Below, in pieces: positions 1-8,326 of a DNA stretch of 64,000 nt. The position numbers were made by a program, and so were the translations under genes. The first letter of the stretch is position 1. Each line of letters starts with the position of its first letter. Origin of the DNA: Algibacter sp. L1A34 (GTDB lineage: Bacteria; Bacteroidota; Bacteroidia; Flavobacteriales; Flavobacteriaceae); NCBI RefSeq assembly GCF_009796805.1, contig NZ_CP047029.1, forward strand, positions 2,840,001 through 2,904,000. The letters run 5' to 3'. The notes beneath the pieces were generated by a model, which did not search any database, was not told where the DNA came from, and was given only the letters and a program-made list of their open reading frames with translations.

Positions 1-566
1 ACATAATTACCGAGTAGAATAAGAATGAATGAGCCTGAAAACCCAGGAAGGGTCATTCCCGATACGCTAATAATTCCGCAGAAAAACACAAACCAGAGGT
101 TGTCATTTTCCTTAGCTGGACTTAAAAAACTAATACCTACACCAAGTAAAATACCAATAGCTAAAGATAAATAAGTTTTGTAATTCCGATCTTTAAAATC
201 TTTATTAACGTAATAAATGGAGCCGATTATCATTCCGAAGAAGACACTCCATACATAAAGTTCATAATGTTTAATAAGGTAATCTAGAATTTTAGAAACA
301 CTAAAATAACTAACAATCATTCCGAAGAAAAGCAGACTTAAAAAACGACCATTGATATAATTGTAAAAACTATTAAACCTGCCGTTAATCAATAATTTAA
401 AAGCTTTACCATTTACTTTTTTTAATGAGTAAATAAACTCTTCGTAAAAACCAGCAACAAAAGCCACAACACCACCAGAAATTCCTGGAACTTTATTGGC
501 AGCTCCCATACCTAATCCTTTTAAGATTAGAAAAATTTTATCGGTAAGTGTTCTGGTGCTTTCCAT
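1..566 (-). CDS. DUF368 membrane protein, second tandem copy (3' end outside window)
   Basis: The minus-strand reading frame is open from the ATG at 566 to the left edge, so the C-terminus is missing. The N-terminus reads MESTRTLTDKIFLILKGLGM followed by GAANKVPGISGG, the hallmark DUF368 motif, and later GMTLPGFSGSFILILLGNY, a second copy of the P-G-x-S-G signature. Several hydrophobic segments are visible. DUF368 proteins (PopT) have been shown in other bacteria to recycle undecaprenyl phosphate across the inner membrane; that role is inferred here. The start lies 2 bases after the stop of another DUF368 gene (569-1486), so the two are co-transcribed tandem paralogues. Confidence 0.85.
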   Translation of the reverse strand, partial: MESTRTLTDKIFLILKGLGMGAANKVPGISGGVVAFVAGFYEEFIYSLKKVNGKAFKLLINGRFNSFYNYINGRFLSLLFFGMIVSYFSVSKILDYLIKHYELYVWSVFFGMIIGSIYYVNKDFKDRNYKTYLSLAIGILLGVGISFLSPAKENDNLWFVFFCGIISVSGMTLPGFSGSFILILLGNY

Positions 567-568
567 AA

Positions 569-1486
569 TTATTTTTTGTTCCCTACTTTTTCAAGAATAA
601 AAATGGTTAAAAACCCTATAATCATTAAGATTAAAGAAAAAAGTAATTGATTATTTCCATCGAAAGAAAAAGGTGATACGCTTTCTTGTAAAACGGCCGA
701 TTTGATTCCTTCGGAATTAGTATGCCAGGTTAAGGTTTTTTTCCATGGCCAAACTTTGTTTAGTGAACCAAAAATGAATCCTGTAAGTATCGCTAAAGTG
801 ACGTTATGGTAATTTTTGAATAACCATTTTAATAAATGACTAAAACTCAATAACCCAACAAGAGCTCCACTAGCAAAAATTAATATTTTTTTGATGTCAA
901 AATCATGAAAAGCATCACTAAGTGCTTTGTATGCGCCTAGAATTATTAAAATGAACGCTCCAGAAATCCCTGGTAAAATCATGGCACAAATAGCAATAGC
1001 ACCCGCAATAAATAAAAACCACGGGTTCTCGTTATTTGATGAAGCTGGAAGTGTTGTAATGTAATAGGCAATAAAGGCGCCAATTATTAAACTAATAATG
1101 ACAGCTAAATTCCATTTTCTAATCTGTTTTCCAACGAAAAAAATACTGGCTACAATAAGACCAAAAAAGAAAGACCAGATAAGTACAGGATGATTTTCTA
1201 ATAAGTATTTGGCTAATCGCATTACCGATACAAAACTGACCATAATACCTGTCATTAATGCAAGTAGAAAGTTGCCGTTAAGTTGTTGCCAAAATGGTTT
1301 TATACCTTTAGTAAAAAGGGATTTAATTAAAGAAGCATTTATATTGCTTATGGTATTGATTAATTCCTCGTAAATACCAGAAATAAAAGCAATTGTACCT
1401 CCCGAAACGCCTGGAACAGCATCGGCTGCTCCCATAGCAAGGCCTTTAAGCGAAATAATTAAATAGTCTTTTAAGCGTCTTTGCAT
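569..1486 (-). CDS. DUF368 family membrane protein (PopT-type polyprenyl-phosphate transporter)
   Basis: This is a multi-pass inner-membrane protein of about 305 residues with two DUF368 signatures: GAADAVPGVSGGTIAF near the N-terminus and MILPGISGAFILIILGAYKA in the middle. Family members move undecaprenyl phosphate back across the membrane for cell-wall and envelope glycan synthesis (known for the family; inferred here). I chose the ATG at 1486 (MQRRLKDYL). The longer frame opens at a TTG at 1513 that falls inside a TACCTTTG promoter-like element (1511-1518). It lies downstream of the TPR gene and directly upstream of a second DUF368 copy, 2 bases away. The two copies share the motif but have clearly diverged. 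Confidence 0.85.
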   Translation of the reverse strand: MQRRLKDYLIISLKGLAMGAADAVPGVSGGTIAFISGIYEELINTISNINASLIKSLFTKGIKPFWQQLNGNFLLALMTGIMVSFVSVMRLAKYLLENHPVLIWSFFFGLIVASIFFVGKQIRKWNLAVIISLIIGAFIAYYITTLPASSNNENPWFLFIAGAIAICAMILPGISGAFILIILGAYKALSDAFHDFDIKKILIFASGALVGLLSFSHLLKWLFKNYHNVTLAILTGFIFGSLNKVWPWKKTLTWHTNSEGIKSAVLQESVSPFSFDGNNQLLFSLILMIIGFLTIFILEKVGNKK

Positions 1487-1510
1487 GTTTTGATTTTTTA
1501 CGTAAAAAAC

Positions 1511-1518
1511 CAAAGGTA
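1511..1518 (-). promoter_or_regulatory. Possible -7 promoter element for the DUF368 pair
   Basis: The minus strand reads TACCTTTG, matching the Bacteroidota -7 consensus TAnnTTTG, 25 bases before the ATG at 1486. No clear TTG -33 element lies about 20 bases upstream, so the call is tentative. Confidence 0.35.
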
Positions 1519-1555
1519 TGTATTTTAATGAAAATGTTTATATAGAATATAAAAC

Positions 1556-2947
1556 TTACTTGGAATTTTGTTTTAGCAAGCCTTGTACAGAGATTTTTGT
1601 GTATATCTCAGGAAAAAGTTCCTCAATAATAAAGCTATATTCTTCATTTAATTTTATAGCATTTTTTAGGTGAAACGTACCTTTATCGGTTTCATGAAGT
1701 GCTAAATATAATCCCGCAAGACGATATTCTAATTCTGCGCTATCTGAATAGAACTCTACAGCTTGTTCAAAATTATCAATTGCCGCTTCTGGTTCGCCTA
1801 ATTTAATTAATAAATCACCTCGTGTTAACCAAGTGTTTAGTTCGTAATTGCCGAGTTCTAGTGTTTTTTTGTATCCGCGTTCTGCTTCTTCATAAAAATT
1901 TAAACGTTGATTTATTTGAGCATAAAGTTTCCAATACACAACATTTTCGGAGTCTATATTAATTGCTTTATTTATAAAATAGAGAGCACGTTGGTAATTT
2001 TTTCTTCGGTTATAAAATTTAGTAATAGCTATCCAACCTTTATCTAATAAAGGGTCTTCATGAACAGTTCTATCATAATATTGTAATGCTAAATCGTCTT
2101 TTTTTAATTTTTCATAGCAATTTCCAATATGCAATAGAGCAAAAGAAGTTGGATCGTCTAATTTTAAAGTAATTGAGTAATTTTCAATAGCGTCTTGATA
2201 ACGGCCTAATTTCTCTAATACTTTACCGCGTTCTATATATGCTCCAATAAAAGTATCATCTGAAATGATAGCAAAATCAAAAGCTGCCAATGCTTTTTTT
2301 AGTTTCTTTAGAGCGAAATATTGAATACCTAATTGGTGCCAAGCTACTTCGCAATAAGGGTTTTTATCTAAGAATGTGTTTAAATACTTTATAGCTTCTT
2401 CATTTTCATTTAAATACTCGAAGCAATAAATAATGTTGTAGAGTGCCGAATAATCTTCGATATCACTTTCAAGACATTTCATGAAGTTGATTTTGGCTTC
2501 TTCAAATTTATCTAAAAATAGATATTCCATACCTATTAATGAATATAAATCTACCACATCATCTGTTAGTTGTAGTGCCTGTTTTAGAACTTCAATGGCT
2601 TTTTCATGATTATCTTTTTTAGAAAAAATATTAGCTTTTTGAATGTAGATTTCTTCATTTAGCGGATCAATGCTATAAAGTTCGTCAAGCAATAATTCGG
2701 CTTCTTTAAGTTTATCTTCAAACACAAAAACTTCTACCCGAAATAATTTTAAATTAATGGATGTAGGGTGCTGGTCCAAGCCTAATTTAATTGCTTTTTT
2801 AGCCAAAGCAATTTTTCCTAGGTTTAGATAATGATGAATGATATTCTCAAACTCTTCTGAATCGAAAAATAAAACATGATTTGTTTTAAGCATCGATTCA
2901 AATTTCGTTAATGGTAAGCTATTATTGTGGTCGTGACCAAACTCCAT
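1556..2947 (-). CDS. Tetratricopeptide repeat protein
   Basis: A cytoplasmic-looking protein of about 463 residues made almost wholly of TPR helices: repeated A-x-x-x-[FY]-x-x-A-[IL] patterns such as KAIEVLKQALQL, DAIENYSITLKLD and AAIDNFEQAVEFY spread from about residue 45 to 440. There is no signal peptide and no catalytic domain, so it probably scaffolds protein interactions; its partner cannot be told. The frame can be extended to a GTG at 2953, but the ATG at 2947 (MEFGHDHNNSLPL) is the better start. It lies 70 bases upstream of the DUF368 pair on the same strand. A TPR protein at this place is a common core-genome arrangement in flavobacteria as I recall it. Confidence 0.85.
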   Translation of the reverse strand: MEFGHDHNNSLPLTKFESMLKTNHVLFFDSEEFENIIHHYLNLGKIALAKKAIKLGLDQHPTSINLKLFRVEVFVFEDKLKEAELLLDELYSIDPLNEEIYIQKANIFSKKDNHEKAIEVLKQALQLTDDVVDLYSLIGMEYLFLDKFEEAKINFMKCLESDIEDYSALYNIIYCFEYLNENEEAIKYLNTFLDKNPYCEVAWHQLGIQYFALKKLKKALAAFDFAIISDDTFIGAYIERGKVLEKLGRYQDAIENYSITLKLDDPTSFALLHIGNCYEKLKKDDLALQYYDRTVHEDPLLDKGWIAITKFYNRRKNYQRALYFINKAINIDSENVVYWKLYAQINQRLNFYEEAERGYKKTLELGNYELNTWLTRGDLLIKLGEPEAAIDNFEQAVEFYSDSAELEYRLAGLYLALHETDKGTFHLKNAIKLNEEYSFIIEELFPEIYTKISVQGLLKQNSK

Positions 2948-3094
2948 AAGCACTTTTGTGAGGTTTCTACTTTATTAAAGTTAGCATTCTATTCGTGGTT
3001 TACACTAAAACAGCACTAAATGTTTTTAACAAAGTAATGAACATTTTTTATTTTTTTGTAAAAAATAAAATATATTACACTGTATATTAGGTGT

Positions 3095-4279
3095 TTAAGT
3101 GTTTTTTATTTCGTCCAAAATATTTGTTATTTTAGTGCAACCTTCAATGATTTCTTCGTTAGAAATGGTTAAAGGAGGTGTTATTCTAACTGCTTTAGAC
3201 TCGAAAAGTAGCCAAAATAATATTAAACCGTCATCTTGACATTTTAAAATAAGTGTATTTGTAATGTCATCTGAAGGTGTGATTATAGCTAACATAAGTC
3301 CGATACCTCTAATCTCTTTTATTAGAGGGTGAACTAGTAGTTTTCTAAAAAGTTGTTCTTTTTTGAGAGCTTCTTGCATTAAATTACTCTCTGTAATTTC
3401 GGTTAGAGTTGCTAATGCCGATGCAGCAATTACTGGATGACCTCCAAACGTTGTAATATGGCCTAGTTTTGGATTGTCTTGAAGTAAATTCATTAATCCT
3501 AAAGACGCTGTAAATGCACCAATAGGCATACCGCCTCCAAGGCCTTTGCCGGTAACTAAAATATCAGGAATGCAGTTGTAATGTTCGAAGCCAAAAAGTT
3601 TTCCTGTTCTACCAAAACCTGGCTGAATTTCATCTAAAATTAAAAGAGCTCCAACAGCATCACATTGTTTTCTGATTTTTTCTAAATAACCGTTTTTTGG
3701 TTGAATAAATCCTGCGCCACCTTGGATGGTTTCTAAAATAACACAAGCTGTCTTTGTTGTTATTTCGTTTATATGATCTTCATTATTGAAATCTATAAAT
3801 TTAACATCGGGGAGCAGCGGTCTGAAAGCTTGTTTGCGTTCTTCAAAACCCATAATGCTCAACGCTCCCATGGTGTTGCCATGGTATGCTTTGTTTGCTG
3901 CTATAATTTCGCTTCTGCCAGTCGCTCTCCTCGCTAGTTTTAGAGCGCCTTCTATGGCTTCGGTCCCTGAATTAGTTAAATAAGTAGATTGTAAAGATTG
4001 TGGTAAATGTTTCGCTAAAAGTTTGGTAAGCTCTACGGCTGGTTTTTGTATGTATTCGCCATAAACCATAACGTGTGAGTATTTGTCCAATTGATTTTTT
4101 ATTGCTCCTATAACCTTTGGATGTTGGTGTCCTAATGGACAAGCTGAAACTCCTGCAACAAAATCTAGATAGGCTTTGTTGTTGGCATCATAGATATATG
4201 AACCGTTGGCATGGGAAATTTCCATGGCTAATGGGTGAGGAGAGGTTTGGGCTTGGTGGTTTAGGAAATCTGGTTTCAT
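3095..4279 (-). CDS. Class III PLP-dependent aminotransferase (acetylornithine/ornithine type)
   Basis: At 394 residues this has the size and layout of class III aminotransferases. Visible motifs are the PLP phosphate-binding NSGTEAIEGALKLAR (about 103-117), the LILDEIQPGFGRTGK segment (about 213-227) with the cofactor-contacting Asp, and the Schiff-base lysine in VTGKGLGGGMP (K245). The family moves an amino group between an omega-amino or amino acid and 2-oxoglutarate, most often in arginine or lysine metabolism. Substrate cannot be set from sequence and there is no arg gene nearby, so no symbol is given. It starts 9 bases after the OstA-like gene ends, so the two probably form an operon. 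Confidence 0.85.
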   Translation of the reverse strand: MKPDFLNHQAQTSPHPLAMEISHANGSYIYDANNKAYLDFVAGVSACPLGHQHPKVIGAIKNQLDKYSHVMVYGEYIQKPAVELTKLLAKHLPQSLQSTYLTNSGTEAIEGALKLARRATGRSEIIAANKAYHGNTMGALSIMGFEERKQAFRPLLPDVKFIDFNNEDHINEITTKTACVILETIQGGAGFIQPKNGYLEKIRKQCDAVGALLILDEIQPGFGRTGKLFGFEHYNCIPDILVTGKGLGGGMPIGAFTASLGLMNLLQDNPKLGHITTFGGHPVIAASALATLTEITESNLMQEALKKEQLFRKLLVHPLIKEIRGIGLMLAIITPSDDITNTLILKCQDDGLILFWLLFESKAVRITPPLTISNEEIIEGCTKITNILDEIKNT

Positions 4280-4288
4280 AGTTGATTT

Positions 4289-6415
4289 TTAATTAGATAT
4301 TTCATATAATTGGGCATTCCATAAATAAAAATCGTCTCCAGTTCGGATCTGCCCAACACCACATCTAAGACTTGACCCGTCGTTTTCTTTTGTGCTTTTT
4401 ATTTCGTACTGTTTCCATTCGTTAGTTAATTCAATGTCTAGTATTTCGTAAATAGTATGATTGTTTCCATTTTCTTGTAAAAAAATACAGATGTTACCGC
4501 TTCCTTTTAACCAAATTTTGAATTTAAAGGTACCTATGGTTTTATTTGTATTATAAATTATATGCCCACTATCGTTTGTTATACCAATTATGTTTGGAGT
4601 AGATTGAGTTTTGTTTGGAGATTTTTCTGTTTTAGATGTAATTTTTATTCTTAATTTATTGGGCCATTTATTAAATTCCGAATCATATTTGATTAAGTTT
4701 TCTTGATTATGGTCTTCTAAAGTAGGTTTGTATTTTTTTCTGGAATATTTCATCCGCTCCAACAACTCCTCATCAAAAAAGTTCTCCTGCGGCACATAAT
4801 CTTCCAAGCCTTTAATAACAGTTAATTCAAAAGGTTCATCTTCTTTAAATAAATCATCAACACTTAGAGGGCGCTCATCTTCTCTCCAGTCGAAACCTTT
4901 TAGAAATTTATCTTTTTCTTGATAATCTTTTTCAGGGAATAGTGTGCCATCAACTGTGTTTAATCTAGTGTATTCTTCAATGTCACTATTTGCAAATAAC
5001 ATCTTTATACTACCAGATTTAGCTTTGTCGATACCTATTAATTCTTGTTTTTCATCACGTGTATAGAATATAGATTCAGCATTTTTATTAATATTTACTT
5101 CTCTTAATTCATTAGCATCGTTAAATAAACCAACTAGAGTTATACCAAAAATCTGATTGTACCCATTTTCACTTATAGTGTCTTTACTAATGATAAATGC
5201 GTTATTGAAAACACGAAGTGAATCTAGTTTTTCTGTTTTTGAGTTTGAAATTAAATGAATGGTATCACCTGTCATTTGGTTTGCGTTATTCCAAAGAATA
5301 GGTCGTCGCTTTGTTGAAAAAGCATCTGTAGAAGCAAAACGATCTAGATTTATTAATTCGGTAATTCCAGTTTTTTGATCAGCATGAATAGAATCGGCTT
5401 TGGCGCTAATGTCTGTTTTAAACAATTTAGCGTTGTAATAAGCTCGAGTAATCCTATTTTCCGGTTTACCGGTAACCATTATTTTATCAGCATGAAGGTA
5501 TACAGAATCTTTTTCTTGAACTGTGGTGACTAAAGCACGTTTAGTTATAAAAAGTGAATCTTTAGCTCTAAAAACTTCGGCGTAATGGCCTGTTACAATA
5601 CTGTTATTAATAGTGTCAGTAATTTTAATATTGTTTGTTGCAGAGGCAAAACTTTTTGTGTTGTCAAAATATAGACTATCACCTTCGATAATACGATCAT
5701 CATAATATATCTTAGAATCTTTTAGAGCATAGCCGGTTTTATTTTTTGTATCATAGAAGCCTTTTTCGCAATAGGTTTTACTGTCTTCTGTTATTATTGT
5801 TGATGGACCAAATAAATATGCAAGTCCAGTATCTTCATAAAAATCGAAATAATTTGAGTTTACTACAGTTCCATCACCTGTTAAAACAACGTCATCAACA
5901 AATTGAAATTTTTTGTCTTTCATATAATAACGACCAATTTTACTGGTAATAGTACCTGAAGAATCTTTGACTACATTACCGCCACTTTTATAAAATGATT
6001 GCTGTTTAATACGATCGAAATATAAAGTATCTGAAGAAATGGTTGAATTAGGGCTTTTTAAAATAACTTCACCACTCGCAAAAGCTAATTGAGAGGTGCC
6101 ACTGTATTCTACATATTTAGAAGTCATGGTGATGGTGTCACCCTGTTTTACAATAACATTTCCGTAAGCTTCAACAAAATTTTCACCACTGTAGTAAATT
6201 GCTTTATCGCACCACATATTACTACCTGCATGAACAATATGTACTTGTTGCATGCTGTTACGCGTTAGTACTTTTGCTCCAGGATAATTTTCTTCATCTA
6301 CATTTAATCGCCCGGCATATTCAATTTTTATTTTCTTTTTATCTTGAGCGTTTAGTAGTACCGAAAGTCCAAAAAGGAAAAATATGAAAATGTATATATG
6401 TTTTATTCTTATCAA
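4289..6415 (-). CDS. OstA/LptA-like periplasmic protein with extra C-terminal jelly-roll-like domain
   Basis: The protein has 708 residues. A signal peptide is visible at the start (IYIFIFFLFGLSVLLNAQ). Residues about 30-560 show the repetitive beta-rich OstA/LptA pattern, with recurring GD(T/S)(I/L)...Y(F/Y)D and 'A..I' strands that would build the lipopolysaccharide-carrying beta-jelly roll. Members help move LPS to the outer membrane in other Gram-negatives; that role is inferred here. After LERMKYSRKKYKPTLEDH (about 550-568) comes a distinct tail (about 570-708): NLIKYDSEFNKW, then FKFKIWLKGSGN, LTNEWKQYEIKST and FYLWNAQLYE. This matches the 'NLL.yS.dF..W ... WkRy ... WGAQLE' pattern of carbohydrate-binding or phage-spike-like jelly-roll modules. 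The tail makes the protein longer than the flavobacterial OstA-like proteins I know. Confidence 0.8.
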   Translation of the reverse strand: MIRIKHIYIFIFFLFGLSVLLNAQDKKKIKIEYAGRLNVDEENYPGAKVLTRNSMQQVHIVHAGSNMWCDKAIYYSGENFVEAYGNVIVKQGDTITMTSKYVEYSGTSQLAFASGEVILKSPNSTISSDTLYFDRIKQQSFYKSGGNVVKDSSGTITSKIGRYYMKDKKFQFVDDVVLTGDGTVVNSNYFDFYEDTGLAYLFGPSTIITEDSKTYCEKGFYDTKNKTGYALKDSKIYYDDRIIEGDSLYFDNTKSFASATNNIKITDTINNSIVTGHYAEVFRAKDSLFITKRALVTTVQEKDSVYLHADKIMVTGKPENRITRAYYNAKLFKTDISAKADSIHADQKTGITELINLDRFASTDAFSTKRRPILWNNANQMTGDTIHLISNSKTEKLDSLRVFNNAFIISKDTISENGYNQIFGITLVGLFNDANELREVNINKNAESIFYTRDEKQELIGIDKAKSGSIKMLFANSDIEEYTRLNTVDGTLFPEKDYQEKDKFLKGFDWREDERPLSVDDLFKEDEPFELTVIKGLEDYVPQENFFDEELLERMKYSRKKYKPTLEDHNQENLIKYDSEFNKWPNKLRIKITSKTEKSPNKTQSTPNIIGITNDSGHIIYNTNKTIGTFKFKIWLKGSGNICIFLQENGNNHTIYEILDIELTNEWKQYEIKSTKENDGSSLRCGVGQIRTGDDFYLWNAQLYEISN

Positions 6416-6480
6416 AATGAAAATGTTTATAGCAAAAATAACGATAATAATGATGTTTAATTATGCGTTATGTTTTTTTT

Positions 6481-6522
6481 AATAAAAAAGACCTGACAGT
6501 TTCGAGAAACGAGTCAGGTCTT
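6481..6522 (-). terminator. Rho-independent terminator of purA
   Basis: A perfect 10-bp stem, AAGACCTGAC (6488-6497) with GTCAGGTCTT (6513-6522), and an inner GTTTC/GAAAC stem in the loop. On the minus strand it is followed by a T-rich tract. It separates purA from the OstA-like gene. Confidence 0.85.
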
Positions 6523-6543
6523 AAAAATTATTTTAAACTTTTT

Positions 6544-7821
6544 TTATTTACTTCTAAATATAGTTTGTTTTCTATCTGGTCCAACAGAAACAATAGTGAT
6601 TGGGATTTCTAGTTCTTTTTCTAAAAATTCTATATATTCGTTTAGAGCTTGTGGGAGTTGAGAAGCCTCAGACATTCCTGTTAAGTCTTCGTTCCATCCA
6701 CTAAAGTCTGTGTAAATAGGTTCTACGTTTTCAGGTTCGATGTTGTAAGGGAAATGCTCGATAACTTCTCCTTTATATTTGTAAGCGGTACATACTTTTA
6801 AGGTTCTAAAACCAGAAAGCACATCGCCTTTCATCATCATTAATTGCGTTACACCATTTACCTGGCAAGCATATTTAAGTGCAATTAAATCTAACCAACC
6901 ACAACGACGCGGGCGACCAGTGGTTGCTCCAAATTCGTTACCAATTTTAGCCATGTTTGCACCATCTTCATCAAATAATTCGGTAGGGAATGGGCCAGAA
7001 CCAACACGTGTTGTGTAAGCTTTGAAAATCCCGAATACCTCACCAATTTGACCTGGAGCAACACCTAAACCAGTACAAGCACCAGCGGCGGTTGTATTAC
7101 TAGATGTTACAAATGGATATGTTCCAAAGTCAATATCTAAAAGAGATCCTTGTGCGCCTTCGGCTAAAATAGTTTTACCTGCTTTTTGTGCTTGGTAAAC
7201 ATATTCTTCAGAATCTATAAACTTAAGAGATTTTAAAACTTTAACAGCTTCAAAGAATTCTTTTTCAAGTTCGGCTAAATCATATTCGATTTCAACGTTG
7301 AAAAAAGAAATCATAGATTGGTGTTTATTAGCCAAATCTCTATATTTTTCTTTCCAATTGCTTAATTCTAAATCACCAACACGTAAACCGTTTCTTCCGG
7401 TTTTATCCATGTAAGTTGGGCCAATACCTTTTAAAGTTGAGCCAATTTTGGCTTTTCCTTTAGAGGTTTCGCTTGCCGCATCAAGTAATCTATGTGTTGG
7501 TAAAATAATGTGTGCTTTTCTCGAAATAACTAGCGATTTTCTGTAATCTACGTTTTGTTCTTCAAGTTTGTCAAGTTCACCTTTAAAAATTACTGGGTCT
7601 ATAACCACACCGTTACCTACTAAATTAGTAGCATCATCATGGAAAATTCCTGATGGAATAGTGTGTAGAACATGTTTTCTTCCGTTAAAAACCAAAGTGT
7701 GTCCTGCATTTGGTCCACCTTGAAAACGTGCAATAATGTTGTAGTTAGAGGTTAGTACGTCAACAATTTTTCCTTTGCCTTCGTCTCCCCATTGTAATCC
7801 AAGTAGTAAATCTACTGCCAT
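6544..7821 (-). CDS. purA: Adenylosuccinate synthetase
   Basis: This cytoplasmic enzyme joins IMP and aspartate using GTP to make adenylosuccinate, the first committed step to AMP. The 425-residue length is normal. The GTP-binding loop GLQWGDEGKGK is at about residues 8-18, with the catalytic Asp13. Further conserved blocks are GGPNAGHT, TLKGIGPTYMDKTGR, TTAAGACTGLGVAPG and GATTGRPRRCGWLD. The start at 7821 (MAVDLLLGLQWG) is the family start. It follows the Fur-type regulator by 11 bases and ends at a strong terminator, so it is the last gene of a SpoT-Fur-PurA minus-strand run. Grouping purA with a ppGpp enzyme fits known ppGpp control of purine synthesis, though here it may only be proximity. 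Confidence 0.97.
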   Translation of the reverse strand: MAVDLLLGLQWGDEGKGKIVDVLTSNYNIIARFQGGPNAGHTLVFNGRKHVLHTIPSGIFHDDATNLVGNGVVIDPVIFKGELDKLEEQNVDYRKSLVISRKAHIILPTHRLLDAASETSKGKAKIGSTLKGIGPTYMDKTGRNGLRVGDLELSNWKEKYRDLANKHQSMISFFNVEIEYDLAELEKEFFEAVKVLKSLKFIDSEEYVYQAQKAGKTILAEGAQGSLLDIDFGTYPFVTSSNTTAAGACTGLGVAPGQIGEVFGIFKAYTTRVGSGPFPTELFDEDGANMAKIGNEFGATTGRPRRCGWLDLIALKYACQVNGVTQLMMMKGDVLSGFRTLKVCTAYKYKGEVIEHFPYNIEPENVEPIYTDFSGWNEDLTGMSEASQLPQALNEYIEFLEKELEIPITIVSVGPDRKQTIFRSK

Positions 7822-7832
7822 TGTAAAATTAG

Positions 7833-8300
7833 TTAGTTGTCTTTTTTGCTATCGGGAGTTTTCTTTGTCCCGTAGAAATAGAGTGAATGATTATTTATCT
7901 CAATATCGAAGACTTCTTCGATAGTTTTTTTAATAGATTGAATTCGAGGGTCGCAAAACTCGATAACTTCACCAGTATCTGTTAAAATCACATGGTCATG
8001 CTGCCTGTCGAAATATGATTTTTCGTAATGTGCTTGGTTTTGCCCGAATTGGTGCTTTCTAACCAAACGACATTCTAGAAGTAATTCTATGGTGTTGTAA
8101 AGTGTAGCTCTCGAAACACGATACTTTTTATTTTTCATATTAAGATATAGGGATTCTATATCGAAATGGTCGTTGTTATTATAAATTTCTTGGAGTATAG
8201 CATAGCGTTCGGGAGTTTTGCGGTGTCCCTTTTTTTCTAAAAAGCTTGTAAAAACGCTTTTAACTATGTCTTGATTTTTAGTATCTACTTTTGTATCCAT
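7833..8300 (-). CDS. Fur-family transcriptional regulator
   Basis: A 155-residue Fur-family metalloregulator: an N-terminal winged helix (about 20-95; [15 protein letters not shown] and [19 protein letters not shown] hold the recognition helix) and a C-terminal dimer and metal domain with [17 protein letters not shown]. The His-x-His and Glu ligands of the regulatory metal site are present. The paired CxxC motifs of the structural zinc site are absent (only CDP and one other Cys), as in many Bacteroidota Fur proteins. Whether it senses iron, zinc or peroxide cannot be told. It lies 26 bases after the SpoT gene and 11 before purA, all on the same strand. Confidence 0.9.
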   Translation of the reverse strand: MDTKVDTKNQDIVKSVFTSFLEKKGHRKTPERYAILQEIYNNNDHFDIESLYLNMKNKKYRVSRATLYNTIELLLECRLVRKHQFGQNQAHYEKSYFDRQHDHVILTDTGEVIEFCDPRIQSIKKTIEEVFDIEINNHSLYFYGTKKTPDSKKDN

Positions 8301-8326
8301 AATTTCATCGCAAATTTACACATTTT

